A stretch of DNA of 64,000 nt from Streptomyces globisporus (GCA_014649555.1 BMTG01000001.1:1178001-1242000); one strand, 5' to 3'. Positions 51,627-60,770 are shown, counted from the stretch's first letter. Numbers and translations: made by a program. Notes: generated by a model not told the origin, from the sequence alone.

Positions 51627-52328
51627 TTAGGGGCAGAGCCGCTCCACCCGCCACCGGCCGCCCGGCTCACCGCCCTCCCTGACGTACCGCAGCCGGTCGT
51701 GCAGCCGGTTCTCGTGCCCCTGCCAGAACTCGATCGTCTCGGGCACCACCCGGAAACCGCCCCAGTGCGGCGGGGCCGGGACCTTCTCGCCCTCGGGGTA
51801 GCGGGCGGCCAGCTCCTCGTACCGGGCGATCAGCTCCTCGCGGGAGCCGACGACGGTGGACTGGGCGCTGGCCCACGCGCCGAGCTGGGAGCCGTGCGGG
51901 CGGGTGCGGAAGTAGCCGACGGTCTCCTCGCGGGAGGTGCGGGAGGCGGTGCCGGTGACGATGACCTGGCGGGCCATCGGGTGCCAGGGGAAGAGCAGGG
52001 AGACATACGGGTTCGCGGTCAGCTCGCGGCCCTTGCGGGAGTCGTAGTTGGTGAAGAAGACGAAGCCCCGGTCGTCGTACTGCTTGAGCAGCACCGTGCG
52101 CGAGGACGGGCGGCCGTCCGGGCCGGCGGTGGAGACGATCATCGCGTTGGGCTCGTGCAGTACGCCGCCGACGGCGACCTGGCGGAACCAACGGGCGAAC
52201 TGCGCCATCGGGTCGGGGGCGAGGTCGCGCTCGACGAAGTCCTCCGAGCGGTACTGCTCGCGCATGGCCGCGGGATCGGTGCTGGAATCGTCCGGGAGAG
52301 GACCCGGGGAACCTTCTGGTGTGGGCAC
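51627..52328 (-). CDS. pdxH: Pyridoxamine 5'-phosphate oxidase
   Basis: 233 residues. FMN-binding segments [20 protein letters not shown] and [20 protein letters not shown], active-site tail [20 protein letters not shown] ending WRVERLCP. It makes pyridoxal 5'-phosphate from pyridoxamine or pyridoxine phosphate with O2. GTG 52328 with AGGAT upstream starts just before PTPEGSPG. The canonical copy; a divergent paralogue is at 322. Convergent with the structured RNA and divergent from citrate synthase. Confidence 0.93.
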   Translation of the reverse strand: MPTPEGSPGPLPDDSSTDPAAMREQYRSEDFVERDLAPDPMAQFARWFRQVAVGGVLHEPNAMIVSTAGPDGRPSSRTVLLKQYDDRGFVFFTNYDSRKGRELTANPYVSLLFPWHPMARQVIVTGTASRTSREETVGYFRTRPHGSQLGAWASAQSTVVGSREELIARYEELAARYPEGEKVPAPPHWGGFRVVPETIEFWQGHENRLHDRLRYVREGGEPGGRWRVERLCP

Positions 52329-52531
52329 AGGCCCATCCTGCCGCAGGGGCCGAGTGTGCCCGGCGCCGAGGGGCCGTAACCGCGCCCCGGCGAAAGGGGG
52401 CCCTGTGCCGGATGTCACGCTTCCCCGCATCGGAGGAACCCGCCAATATCTTGGGGCAGGCCGCTGTGGCTTCCGCACAGCCCAGCACGCCGCGCACCGC
52501 CCGTCGCCCGCCGAACTGAGGGAGCCGCCTG

Positions 52532-53635
52532 ATGTCCGACTTCGTACCCGGTCTTGAGGGAGTCGTCGCGTTCGAAACGGAGATCGCCGAACCGGACAAG
52601 GAAGGCGGTTCGCTCCGTTATCGCGGGGTCGACATCGAGGATCTGGTCGGTCACGTCTCCTTCGGCAATGTGTGGGGCCTGCTGGTGGACGGGGCGTTCA
52701 ACCCCGGCCTGCCGCCCGCCGAGCCGTTCCCGATCCCCGTGCACTCGGGTGACATCCGGGTCGACGTCCAGTCCGCGCTGGCGATGCTCGCCCCCGTCTG
52801 GGGCCTGAAGCCGCTGCTGGACATCGACGAGGCGACCGCCCGCGACGACCTGGCGCGGGCCGCGGTGATGGCCCTGTCGTACGTCGCCCAGTCGGCGCGC
52901 GGCCAGGGGCTGCCGATGGTGCCGCAGAACGAGATCGACAAGGCGCACTCGGTGGTCGAACGCTTCATGATCCGCTGGCGCGGGGAGCCGGACCCGAAAC
53001 ACGTGAAGGCGGTCGACGCGTACTGGACGTCGGCGGCGGAGCACGGCATGAACGCCTCGACGTTCACGGCCCGGGTCATCGCCTCGACGGGCGCGGACGT
53101 CGCGGCCGCCCTGTCCGGAGCGGTGGGCGCGATGTCGGGCCCGCTGCACGGCGGCGCCCCGTCCCGGGTCCTCGGCATGATCGAGGAGATCGAGCGGACG
53201 GGCGACGCGACCGCGTACGTGAAGCAGGCCCTGGACCGGGGCGAGCGCCTGATGGGCTTCGGCCACCGCGTCTACCGCGCCGAGGACCCGCGCGCCCGCG
53301 TCCTGCGCCGCACGGCCCGCGAGCTGGCCGCCCCGCGCTTCGAGGTGGCCGAGGCGCTGGAGAAGGCGGCCCTGGAGGAGCTGCACAACCGCCGCCCGGA
53401 CCGGGTCCTGGCGACGAACGTGGAGTTCTGGGCGGCGATCGTGCTGGACTTCGCGGAGGTCCCGGCGCACATGTTCACGTCGATGTTCACGTGTGCCCGC
53501 ACGGCGGGCTGGTCGGCGCACATCCTGGAGCAGAAGCGCACGGGCCGCCTGGTCCGCCCGTCGGCGACGTACGTGGGCCCGGGCACGCGGAACCCGCGCG
53601 AGATCGGCGGGTACGAGGACATCGTCGCGGGCTGA
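52532..53635 (+). CDS. Citrate synthase
   Basis: 367 residues. Catalytic His in [14 protein letters not shown] and [16 protein letters not shown], with the later Arg/Asp region [20 protein letters not shown]. This is the shorter bacterial type that can include 2-methylcitrate synthases. It condenses oxaloacetate with acetyl-CoA (or propionyl-CoA). GAGGGAGCC precedes ATG 52532. Streptomyces genomes often hold two citrate synthases and the position beside pdxH suits the second one; that is family knowledge, so no symbol is given. Confidence 0.92.
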   Translation: MSDFVPGLEGVVAFETEIAEPDKEGGSLRYRGVDIEDLVGHVSFGNVWGLLVDGAFNPGLPPAEPFPIPVHSGDIRVDVQSALAMLAPVWGLKPLLDIDEATARDDLARAAVMALSYVAQSARGQGLPMVPQNEIDKAHSVVERFMIRWRGEPDPKHVKAVDAYWTSAAEHGMNASTFTARVIASTGADVAAALSGAVGAMSGPLHGGAPSRVLGMIEEIERTGDATAYVKQALDRGERLMGFGHRVYRAEDPRARVLRRTARELAAPRFEVAEALEKAALEELHNRRPDRVLATNVEFWAAIVLDFAEVPAHMFTSMFTCARTAGWSAHILEQKRTGRLVRPSATYVGPGTRNPREIGGYEDIVAG

Positions 53636-53676
53636 GCCGGGGGGCGGGGTGTTCCCGGGGCGTTCCCGGGGCGGTG

Positions 53677-53711
53677 AACGTGCCGGTGCGGGGTAGGCGT
53701 ACCGGCACGTT
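53677..53711 (+). terminator. Strong hairpin terminator after citrate synthase
   Basis: AACGTGCCGGT (53677-53687) and ACCGGCACGTT (53701-53711) form an 11-bp perfect stem with a 13-nt loop, followed by T-rich sequence. Confidence 0.8.
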
Positions 53712-53743
53712 TCCGGCGCATTCCCGGCCCGAGGAGGCAGACC

Positions 53744-54295
53744 ATGAGCACGCCCCGTCCGTCCCTGACCCTGTCCTGTACGGTCCTCGACGCCCCGGAC
53801 GCGGAGGAGTTGGCGGACTTCTACCGCCGCCTCCTGGGGTGGGAGACCGTGCAGGAGGAACCGGGCTGGGTACAGATCGGCCCACCCGGCGGGGGTTCCG
53901 GTCTGGGCTTCCAGCTGGAGAAGGCGTACGTGCCTCCGGTCTGGCCGGCTCCGGCCGCCGCCCCCGGTGACCAGCTGATGATGCTGCACCTGGACTTCGA
54001 GGTGGAGGACCTGGAGGCGGGCGTGGCCCACGCGGTGGCAGAGGGCGCGACACCGGCGGAGTTCCAGCCCCAGCACGACGTACGGGTGCTGTTCGACCCG
54101 GTGGGCCACCCGTTCTGCCTCGTCGTGAGCGGGAAGGTCCCGGGCCCGCCCCCGGCGATCAGCCCCGAGTGGGTGGCGGAGCAGACCCGGGAGATCGCCG
54201 AGCAGGACCGGCTGACGGTCCAGGACGCGGTGGCCCCGGACCCGTCGGCCCCGCCGGCTCCGGCACGGCAGGTGGAGCCGGACACGCTGACGTGA
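53744..54295 (+). CDS. VOC-family protein
   Basis: 183 residues. Glyoxalase-like TLSCTVLDAPDAEELADFYR, LLGWETVQEEPGWVQIGPPG, MLHLDFEVEDLEAGVAHAVA and HDVRVLFDPVGHPFCLVVSG, the usual two-module VOC fold (18-kDa class), plus a 45-residue Pro/Ala-rich tail. It may bind or detoxify a small molecule. GAGGAGGC lies upstream of ATG 53744. Confidence 0.85.
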   Translation: MSTPRPSLTLSCTVLDAPDAEELADFYRRLLGWETVQEEPGWVQIGPPGGGSGLGFQLEKAYVPPVWPAPAAAPGDQLMMLHLDFEVEDLEAGVAHAVAEGATPAEFQPQHDVRVLFDPVGHPFCLVVSGKVPGPPPAISPEWVAEQTREIAEQDRLTVQDAVAPDPSAPPAPARQVEPDTLT

Positions 54296-54360
54296 CGCGC
54301 CCCCGGCGGCCCTCGCGGACGACGTGACCCGGGGCCGTAGCAGACCTCGGCCGACGTGCC

Positions 54361-55029
54361 TCAGGCCTCGCGGACCCGGCGGACGGCGATGACGTTGTCG
54401 GTCACGGTCGCGGTCTCGCCGCCGGGCCCGGTGGCGGTCCGCTCCGGCGCGTGGCAGCGCTCGGTGCGCCATCCGTCGCCGAGCCGCAGGGACGCGAGGA
54501 CGTCGTCGGGGCTGGGGAACGTCACGTCTTCGTGGCCGTCCCGCCAGGACCAGGGGGCGAGCGAGGCGTGCTCGACCAGGACGAGAAGACCGCCGGGGGC
54601 GACGGCTTCGGCGGCACGCCGGAGGACCTGTTCGCGGGGGATCTCCACAGGGGTGTGGAAGTAGCTGGCGGTGACGAGCTCGAAGGCCCCGTCGGGAAAG
54701 GACCGGGCGAGGTCGTGCCGACTCGGTTGGACGCGGTCGGTCAACCCGGCCGCGGCGGCCCCGGCGGCGACCCGTTCCAGGGCGGTGGCCGAGACGTCGA
54801 CGGCGGTGACGTCCCAGCCGAGCGAGGCGAACCACAGAGCGTCGCCGCCGTGCCCACAGCCGAGGTCGAGCGCACGGCCGCCGTCTCCGGAGCCCGGCTC
54901 GGGGGCCAGGGCGGTGACGACCTCGGCGAGGACGGCGTTGGGCCGGGTGCCCCACTGCGGGTCGATACCGGCGTAGTGGTTCTCCCAGAACGCGGCGGAG
55001 TCGGTGGCCTTGGTGGTGTCGCTGCTCAT
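54361..55029 (-). CDS. SAM-dependent methyltransferase
   Basis: 222 residues. Class I Rossmann core: ALDLGCGHGGDALWFASLGW near residue 54, VTAVDVSATALERVAAGAAA and ELVTASYFHTPVEIPREQVL. The 'tellurite/TehB' or Methyltransf_25 type. AAAGGAA before ATG 55029. Divergent from the XRE-cupin regulator, which may control it. The substrate is unknown. Confidence 0.88.
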   Translation of the reverse strand: MSSDTTKATDSAAFWENHYAGIDPQWGTRPNAVLAEVVTALAPEPGSGDGGRALDLGCGHGGDALWFASLGWDVTAVDVSATALERVAAGAAAAGLTDRVQPSRHDLARSFPDGAFELVTASYFHTPVEIPREQVLRRAAEAVAPGGLLVLVEHASLAPWSWRDGHEDVTFPSPDDVLASLRLGDGWRTERCHAPERTATGPGGETATVTDNVIAVRRVREA

Positions 55030-55126
55030 GCCTGATTCCTTTCGTCTCGCTGCTTCCTGATGAGGACGGTGCGCCGCGGCCTGCCGCACTTGCAAGCTCC
55101 CATGCCGTTTCGGCAACCTGGGGCTC

Positions 55127-55768
55127 ATGGGAGACACAGCAGAACAGCCACCATCGGCTCCGGGCGCCGGGGACCGGGACGGCGTCCTGGCGGCGGTGGG
55201 CCCCCGCCTGCGCGAGCTGCGACGCCGGCACGGCATGACGCTGGCCGAGCTGGCGGAGCGGACCGGGATCAACGAGAGCACCCTGTCCCGCCTGGAGGGC
55301 GGCACGCGCAAGCCGACGCTGGAGATGCTGCTTCCGCTGGCGGAGGTCCACGCGGTCCCGCTGGACGAACTGGTCGGCGCACCCCGCACGGGCGACCCGC
55401 GCATCCACCTCCGCCCGGTCACCCGGGACGGCCTCACGTACGTACCGCTGAGCCGCCCGGGCGGGGTCCAGGCCCACAAGCTGCTGATCCGCCCGAGCCC
55501 GGCGGGCACGGACCCGACGTTGCGGACCCACGAGGGCTTCGAGTGGCTGTACGTCCTGGCCGGCCGCCTCCGCCTGATCCTGGGCGAGCGAGCGCTCGTC
55601 CTGAAGCCCGGCGAGGCGGCCGAGTTCGACACGCATGTCCCGCACTGGCTCGGCCCCGACGACGACCGCACCGTGGAACTGCTCGTCCTCTTCGGCCACC
55701 AGGGCGAACGGGCCCACCTGAGGGCTCGCCAGGAGCCTTTGCGAGGATCTGCGGATGGAGCCCCGTGA
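55127..55768 (+). CDS. XRE-cupin transcriptional regulator
   Basis: 213 residues. HTH at about 30-80 (GMTLAELAERTGINESTLSR, LEGGTRKPTLEMLLPLAEVH) and a cupin_2 core at 120-195 (THEGFEWLYVLAGRLRLILG, EAAEFDTHVPHWLGPDDDRT). Small-molecule-responsive repressor, divergent from the methyltransferase gene. Its last 14 bp overlap the next gene, so the two are coupled. Confidence 0.9.
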   Translation: MGDTAEQPPSAPGAGDRDGVLAAVGPRLRELRRRHGMTLAELAERTGINESTLSRLEGGTRKPTLEMLLPLAEVHAVPLDELVGAPRTGDPRIHLRPVTRDGLTYVPLSRPGGVQAHKLLIRPSPAGTDPTLRTHEGFEWLYVLAGRLRLILGERALVLKPGEAAEFDTHVPHWLGPDDDRTVELLVLFGHQGERAHLRARQEPLRGSADGAP

Positions 55769-56483
55769 ACCCGCAGCCGTCAGCCACTCGCCCTCGACCT
55801 GGCAACAGCCGCACCCCGCACCGGCGTCGGCCGAGCGCAGCGCGCTGACGGAGGCCGTCGCGGAACGCATCCGGGGCCGGGGGACGGGCCGGCTCCTCGT
55901 CGGCATCGACGGCTTCACGGCGGCGGGGAAGACGAGCTTCGGACACGAACTGGCCGCGCAGATAGCGGAGTCGGGACGCCCGGCACTCCGGGCCACGCTG
56001 GACGACTTCAAGAACCCGTGGAAGGACCGGCACCTGTACGACCGGGAGTCGGGCGAGGGCTACTACCGCAACGCGTACGACTACGACGCGGCCAAGCGCC
56101 TCCTCCTGGACCCGGCCCGCACCCCGGAGACGACGTCCTGCGCCCTGTGCTCGATCGACCCGCTGACGCAGGAGAGCCACGCGGCCGACACGGTCCCGCT
56201 CGCCCCGGACTCGGTGCTGATCGTGGACGGCGTCTTCGCGTTCCGGCCGGAGATCGACGCGTACTGGGACTTCCGGATCTGGCTGGACGTGGACGCCGAA
56301 CTCTCCGTACGACGAGGCGCGGAACGCGACCAGGACTGGGCGGGCTCGGACGCGGAGGCGATCCACCGAAACCGGTACCTGGTGGCGGAGCGTCTCTACC
56401 TCGACGAGGTGGACCCGCTGCCGAGGATGGACGTGATCGTCGACAACGCGGACTTCGCGAGGCCGAGGCTGATCCAGGGCTGA
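55755..56483 (+). CDS. P-loop nucleoside-type kinase (uridine kinase-like)
   Basis: 242 residues. P-loop GIDGFTAAGKTSFGHELAAQ near residue 50, LRATLDDFKNPWKDRHLYDR, ESGEGYYRNAYDYDAAKRLL and VLIVDGVFAFRPEIDAYWDF. These match uridine/cytidine kinases or phosphoribulokinase relatives, which phosphorylate a small molecule with ATP or GTP. The Glu/Asp near PLTQESHA fits. It overlaps the regulator gene by 14 bp. Confidence 0.85.
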   Translation: MEPREPAAVSHSPSTWQQPHPAPASAERSALTEAVAERIRGRGTGRLLVGIDGFTAAGKTSFGHELAAQIAESGRPALRATLDDFKNPWKDRHLYDRESGEGYYRNAYDYDAAKRLLLDPARTPETTSCALCSIDPLTQESHAADTVPLAPDSVLIVDGVFAFRPEIDAYWDFRIWLDVDAELSVRRGAERDQDWAGSDAEAIHRNRYLVAERLYLDEVDPLPRMDVIVDNADFARPRLIQG

Positions 56484-56577
56484 CACCGCTGTCGCCTTCG
56501 TGGGGGCTCCTCCGCAGGCGCACAGGGTCGCGAGAATTCACATGCTTCGTCGGACAGGCCGCGTTATCGTCGTCCGT

Positions 56578-56646
56578 ATGAACGTCACCGGCCGAAGCAC
56601 CACCGCGACCGCGCGAGCGACCAGCTCGCCGGTTGCCGCCGCCTGA
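56578..56646 (+). CDS. Possible leaderless leader peptide, Ala/Thr rich
   Basis: ATG 56578 starts 7 nt after TATCGT (56565-56570), placed so that a transcript would begin at the ATG. The 22-residue product MNVTGRSTTATARATSSPVA ends in A-A-A and holds 6 Ala and 5 Thr. A hairpin GCGAGC/GCTCGC (56613-56629) lies in the ORF and another, GACCG-GAAA-CGGTC (56665-56678), just after it. The next gene is an AlaRS paralogue. Could be chance. Confidence 0.4.
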   Translation: MNVTGRSTTATARATSSPVAAA

Positions 56647-56774
56647 CGTCATCTTCCCCCCGGCGACCGGAAACGGTCCGTCGGTAGTGCCGCGGAGCCT
56701 CTGGCCCCGGCCGGGTGACTGAACGGTCCCGTTCTCCGGTGCCTCCCCCGCTGCTACGCGAAGGAGCCACCCCC

Positions 56775-57971
56775 ATGCGTACGGACCAGCTCATCAGGAC
56801 GTTCGTCGAGTACTACGAAGAACGGGGCCACCGCCGGATCACCGGCTCGACCCTGCTGCCGCCCCCCGGCGACCCGGTCCTCTTCACGACCTCCGGCATG
56901 CACCCGCTCACCCCGTACCTGGAGGGCCGGCCTCACCCCCTGGGCAAGCGCCTGGTCAACGTGCAGCGCTGTCTGCGCACCACGGACCTGGACGAGGTCG
57001 GGGACGCCACGCACCTGACGGTCTTCGAGATGCTGGGCACCTGGTCGCTCGGCGACTACGGGGGCCCGTGCAGCCTCGACTGGGGGTACGGGCTGCTCAC
57101 CGAGGGCCTGGGGATCGACCCCGGCCTGCTGCACGCCACGGTCTACGCCGGCGACGACCGGACAGGGACGGGGCCGGACACCGATTCCCTCGAACTGTGG
57201 CAGGGCCTCGGCGTCCCCGTGGAGCTCACGGTGGAGGACAACTGGTGGCCGAAGAGCGTGGACGACGACGGGGGTGACGGACCCGTCGGCCCGTGCGGCC
57301 CCGACTCGGAGATCTTCTTCTGGAGCGGCGACGGCCCGCCGCAGTCGACGCCCACCCGCGACGACCGCTGGGTGGAGGTGTGGAACCACGTGACGATGAC
57401 CCACCGCCGACACGGAGACGGCTCCCTGGTGCCGCTCCCCCAGCGCAACGTCGACACCGGCCTCGGCCTGGAGCGCCTGGCCGCCCTGCTCCAGGGCAAG
57501 CCGTCCGTCTTCGAGTGCGACGTCTTCGACCCCTGGCGCCGCCTCGTACCACCCCTGTGGCCGCTGGAAGAGCCCGGACTCCGCCTGGTCAGCGACCATC
57601 TGCGCTCGGCCGTCGTGGTGCTCGGCGACGGCGTGCGCCCCTCCAATACGGGCCGGGGTTACGTGCTGCGCCGCCTGGTCCGCCGGGTGCTCACGGTGCT
57701 GTGGCGGCAGGACGCCTCACGCAGCCTCGGGGACCTGCCGGAGGACCTGGTCCGGCACACCATGGACCACTTCCGCCAGGACGTCAGCCCGGCCGAGGTA
57801 CTCCGGACCCTGCTCGACGAGGAGCACCGATTCGCCCGCCTCCTGGAACGCGGCCGCACCGTACTCACCCGCCCCCGCTTCCAGGGCCCACTGTCCGAGG
57901 AGGACTTCCACTACCTGCACGACACGCATGGACTGCCCCGCGACCTGGTGACGAGCCTGCGTGAGGAGTAA
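56775..57971 (+). CDS. Alanyl-tRNA synthetase-like protein, catalytic region only
   Basis: 398 residues against about 870-890 in full AlaRS. The catalytic core is complete: VNVQRCLRTTDLDEVGDATH, FEMLGTWSLGDYGGPCSLDW, the GPCGPDSEIFF glycine-rich loop, VEVWNHVTMTHRRHGDGSLV, NVDTGLGLERLAALLQGKPS and SDHLRSAVVVLGDGVRPSNT with GRGYVLRRLVRR. The editing domain, including HxxxH, and the C-Ala domain are missing. It might aminoacylate a tRNA or another acceptor, or act as a decoy. AAGGAG 8 nt before ATG 56775. Confidence 0.88.
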   Translation: MRTDQLIRTFVEYYEERGHRRITGSTLLPPPGDPVLFTTSGMHPLTPYLEGRPHPLGKRLVNVQRCLRTTDLDEVGDATHLTVFEMLGTWSLGDYGGPCSLDWGYGLLTEGLGIDPGLLHATVYAGDDRTGTGPDTDSLELWQGLGVPVELTVEDNWWPKSVDDDGGDGPVGPCGPDSEIFFWSGDGPPQSTPTRDDRWVEVWNHVTMTHRRHGDGSLVPLPQRNVDTGLGLERLAALLQGKPSVFECDVFDPWRRLVPPLWPLEEPGLRLVSDHLRSAVVVLGDGVRPSNTGRGYVLRRLVRRVLTVLWRQDASRSLGDLPEDLVRHTMDHFRQDVSPAEVLRTLLDEEHRFARLLERGRTVLTRPRFQGPLSEEDFHYLHDTHGLPRDLVTSLREE

Positions 57972-58237
57972 GGGCGAGCAGAGCTGATGTCGTGAACCCC
58001 GAGACGACCCGCCAACTGGGCCGGCGGGTCGCTTCGGACAGTGGCACCCAAGACCTGTCCCGTAATGATCGAACGGCTGAGTCGGGTGTCTGCGTCGAGG
58101 ACGACTTGGTGGTTACGGCGTCGTCCCGAACGGATGGGACGCCGAGATCACACCAGCCACGCGACAGATCATTTTCAGTTGCTGATCTTCCTCCGCCCAG
58201 GCGAGCATGGGTGCCGACGAGGCAAGGGGGACGATGG
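57972..58237. other. Lower-GC intergenic stretch with terminator
   Basis: 266 bp. CGACCCGCC (58005-58013) pairs with GGCGGGTCG (58023-58031), a terminator for the AlaRS-like gene. The rest is lower in GC than the surroundings and has no frame with genus codon bias; ACCTGTCCCGTAATGATCGA near 58058 suggests debris of an IS-type element, but this cannot be proved here. Confidence 0.45.
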
Positions 58238-58618
58238 ATGGGACTCATGCTCTGCGCTGCAGACGACGATGTGGCCGGCCCGGACATCTCGTGGTCGCAC
58301 TACGGGTTCAATCTGTTCAGGGAATGGCTGGCCCACATCGAGGGATTCAGCCTTCCCGGGATGGTCGGCTTCGGTGGGAAGCGCCCGTGGAACAGCGTCA
58401 CCACGACGCTGGCGCCCTTGCTCGGCCATCCGGACGACGACGGCGACCTTGCTCCCGCCCAGTGCGCGGCCATGCTGCCACGGCTGGAAGCGATCGTCGG
58501 TGAGTGGCCACAAGTCGCCGACGATCCCGTTCTCCAACGGCGCATCGACGACACCCGCCGGCTGATCGCTGTCTTGAAGGACTGCGTGGACAAAGGTGTT
58601 CCACTCGACTTCTGCTGA
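58238..58618 (+). CDS. Hypothetical protein in low-GC stretch
   Basis: 126 residues starting MGLMLCAADDDVAGPDISWS, then HYGFNLFREWLAHIEGFSLP and a helical C-terminus DDTRRLIAVLKDCVDKGVPL. AGGGGG is about 8 nt upstream of ATG 58238. Codon bias is weaker than in the flanks. It recalls small proteins of immunity or toxin-related clusters, but I cannot name a family. Followed by a decayed stretch. Confidence 0.6.
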   Translation: MGLMLCAADDDVAGPDISWSHYGFNLFREWLAHIEGFSLPGMVGFGGKRPWNSVTTTLAPLLGHPDDDGDLAPAQCAAMLPRLEAIVGEWPQVADDPVLQRRIDDTRRLIAVLKDCVDKGVPLDFC

Positions 58619-58671
58619 ACTACCGGACCAGCAGTTCCCGCTCCGGTCGGCCGGTAGCTACGGAAAAACTC

Positions 58672-58917
58672 TCAGCCAACCACCTCGGAGCTCAGTTCCA
58701 CCGCGAAAGCCCCTGGAATGTCCAGCGCTACGATCACCTGCTCCGCTGCCTCTGCGGAGAAGAATCCCTGGGTCGCGCTGAGAAGGAATCCGGGTGCAGG
58801 TGGATGGTAAGCCTCGCGCTGCAGGGCAAACTTCTCCCCGTGGGGCAACGCAAACGCGAAGCCGGCCGAGGAGGGCAAGCCGGAGGGGTGCCTCACCGGA
58901 CCCACCAGTGCCCACAT
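58672..58917 (-). pseudogene. Probable gene remnant
   Basis: 81 codons from ATG 58917, directly after an in-frame TGA, with product ending FFSAEAAEQVIVALDIPGAF. A protein-like piece, AYGWEFTQLSLWA, is in another frame upstream (about 58933-58971), so a frameshift or truncation is likely. No ribosome-binding site. Weak codon bias. Either a remnant or a short hypothetical gene convergent with the one at 58238. Confidence 0.4.
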
Positions 58918-59171
58918 CTGTCAGCGCGTGCTCTACGCCCACAAGCTCAGCTGGGTGAACTCCCAGCCGTAGGCGCGTACTGCCGCAGGCGCTGGCCGCC
59001 GGAAGAACCCACGAACGGCCCCGGGGGAGCACCCGCTCCGGCGGGGCCGTTCCCGTGCAGCTCCGAACGAGTGGACTTGGTGGGACGCGGCAGGGACGCG
59101 GCGCGTGGTGCGGTGGCCGGATGGTGTCGTTGCCGTCCGCTCCCCTCCCCCGCCCGGAAAGGCCTTCCGCC

Positions 59172-60404
59172 ATGCGACGCCGCTCCCCCACCCGACGCCT
59201 CCTCGCCGCGACGCTGCTCGCGGCGTCCGTCCTGGCCCCCATGGCGGTGGCACCCGCCCCGGCGGTGCACGCCGCAGGCTTCGACCAGCACGGACAGCAC
59301 GGACAGCACGGCGAGGACGACTGTCCGTCGGGCGGCCTCGATCCCGCGCTGACCGCCGAGCTGGACCGGACCATCGACGACGTCCGCGAGCAGGCCGGTA
59401 TCCCCGGTGCCGTCGTCGGGCTGTGGATGCCGGGGAAGGGGAGCTACGTCCATGCGAGCGGCGTCGCCAACACGGTCACCCGCGAGCCGATGTCGGCCGG
59501 CACCCGGGTCAGGATCGGCAGTGAGACGAAGACCTTCACGGTCACCGCGCTCCTCCAACTCGTCGACGAGAAGCGGGTCAAGCTGGACGACCCGATCTCC
59601 GCCTACGTTCCCGGCGTACGCAACGGCGACCGGATCACGTTGCGCCAGCTCGCCGGGATGCGCAGCGGTCTGTTCCCGTACACCTCCGACCCGGGGTTCG
59701 TGAACGACCTCCTGAGCGACCCGTACCGCTCCTTCACCCCGCGGGAAGTGCTCGCGTACGGCATGAAGCACAAGAACACCTTCGAGCCGGATGCGCAGTT
59801 CCAGTACTCCAACTCCAACCTCGTCCTGCTCGGGCTGGTGATCGAGAAGGTCACCGGTCAGCGCCTCGACCGCGTCATCCACGAACGGGTGCTCCGCCCC
59901 GCCCGTCTCCACAACACGCTCTTCCCGACCGGAGCCGAGTTCCCCGAGCCGCACGCGCACGGCTACACCGACCAGACGCTCAGCGGCGAAACCGAGGACT
60001 CCACGGACTGGAACCCCAGCTGGGCCTGGGCCGCCGGCGCGATGATCTCCGACCTGCACGATCTGCGCCGCTGGGCCAAGGTCGTCGCCACCGGGGAGCT
60101 GCTGAGCCCTCAGACCCAGGCACAGCGGCTCATGACCCGGCCGACCGGATTCCCGGGGCTCAGCTACGGCCTCGGCATCTTCGAGACCGGCGGGTGGATC
60201 GGGCACAACGGGTCCCTGCCGGGGTACGAGACCGTCACCGTCTACCTGCCCGCGCAGAAGGCCACTCTGGTCATCATGATCAACACCGACTCGCTCAGCG
60301 GGGGCCAGGAGCCGTCCACGCTGCTCGCCCGAGCGGTTACTCGGATCGCCACGCCGGACCACGTCTACGACGGCAGCGCATCGCAGGGGCGTAACACCCC
60401 CTGA
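59172..60404 (+). CDS. Secreted serine hydrolase (beta-lactamase/DD-peptidase family)
   Basis: 410 residues. Signal peptide (RRLLAATLLAASVLAPMAVA), a HGQHGQHG tract, then a class C/S12 fold with SETK (Ser117, Lys120), YSN (Tyr212-Asn214) and HNG (His346-Gly348). These are the three conserved elements of the serine beta-lactamase/DD-carboxypeptidase family. The mature enzyme is secreted. It may be a D-alanyl-D-alanine carboxypeptidase, esterase or aminopeptidase. Possible spread with neighbouring hypotheticals. Confidence 0.9.
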   Translation: MRRRSPTRRLLAATLLAASVLAPMAVAPAPAVHAAGFDQHGQHGQHGEDDCPSGGLDPALTAELDRTIDDVREQAGIPGAVVGLWMPGKGSYVHASGVANTVTREPMSAGTRVRIGSETKTFTVTALLQLVDEKRVKLDDPISAYVPGVRNGDRITLRQLAGMRSGLFPYTSDPGFVNDLLSDPYRSFTPREVLAYGMKHKNTFEPDAQFQYSNSNLVLLGLVIEKVTGQRLDRVIHERVLRPARLHNTLFPTGAEFPEPHAHGYTDQTLSGETEDSTDWNPSWAWAAGAMISDLHDLRRWAKVVATGELLSPQTQAQRLMTRPTGFPGLSYGLGIFETGGWIGHNGSLPGYETVTVYLPAQKATLVIMINTDSLSGGQEPSTLLARAVTRIATPDHVYDGSASQGRNTP

Positions 60405-60421
60405 TTTCACGCACCCGAGGC

Positions 60422-60770
60422 GTGACCACCGACTATCTGATCGCTGCCCTCACCGCAGGACTCCCCGCCCAGGTCGACTGCCCACCCCGCTTCGTCCGCC
60501 GCCGCCTCCCGGACAAGATCCCGCCTCGCCTTCCGGGCGGGCCCGAGTCGCCCAGCACCGGCACCCCGGCCCCGCCCCCAGCCCGCCACCTCCTCATGGA
60601 GTGCACCGACTGCGGCCGCCCCGGGCCAACCCGAAGCCCTCCCCGACGGCCTCTGCCGCCCCTGCCGCGCCACCCACTCCGCAGGCGGCCGACCCTCCCC
60701 CGACCCCGCCGAAATCGCCGCCGTCAAAGCCCACATGGCCAACCTCCGCGACCTGCTCAAGGCCCCCTAG
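60422..60770 (+). pseudogene. Frameshifted zinc-finger protein gene
   Basis: From GTG 60422 the frame runs to CTDCGRPG at 60602-60625; there the coding sense moves to the +1 frame and reads GQPEALPDGLCRPCRATH and so on to TAG 60768-60770, ending VKAHMANLRDLLKAP. A C-x2-C plus C-x2-C zinc motif is split by the shift. One extra base in the CCCCGGG tract near 60619-60625 explains it. It may be a true pseudogene or a sequencing error. Confidence 0.55.

Noticed and set aside
52415-56011. 1,198-codon - strand frame
   Set aside because: Antisense to citrate synthase, VOC and regulator genes, with no coding bias of its own.
56660-56700. T-box-like GGTAGTGCCGCGG before the AlaRS paralogue
   Set aside because: It resembles GGTGGTACCGCGG at 11 of 13 bases but lacks the TGGN bulge that pairs with the tRNA acceptor end and has no Stem I with a specifier loop.
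58041-58565. Transposase-like frame MIERLSRVSASRTTWW
   Set aside because: No DDE motif and no terminal inverted repeats; kept only as possible debris.
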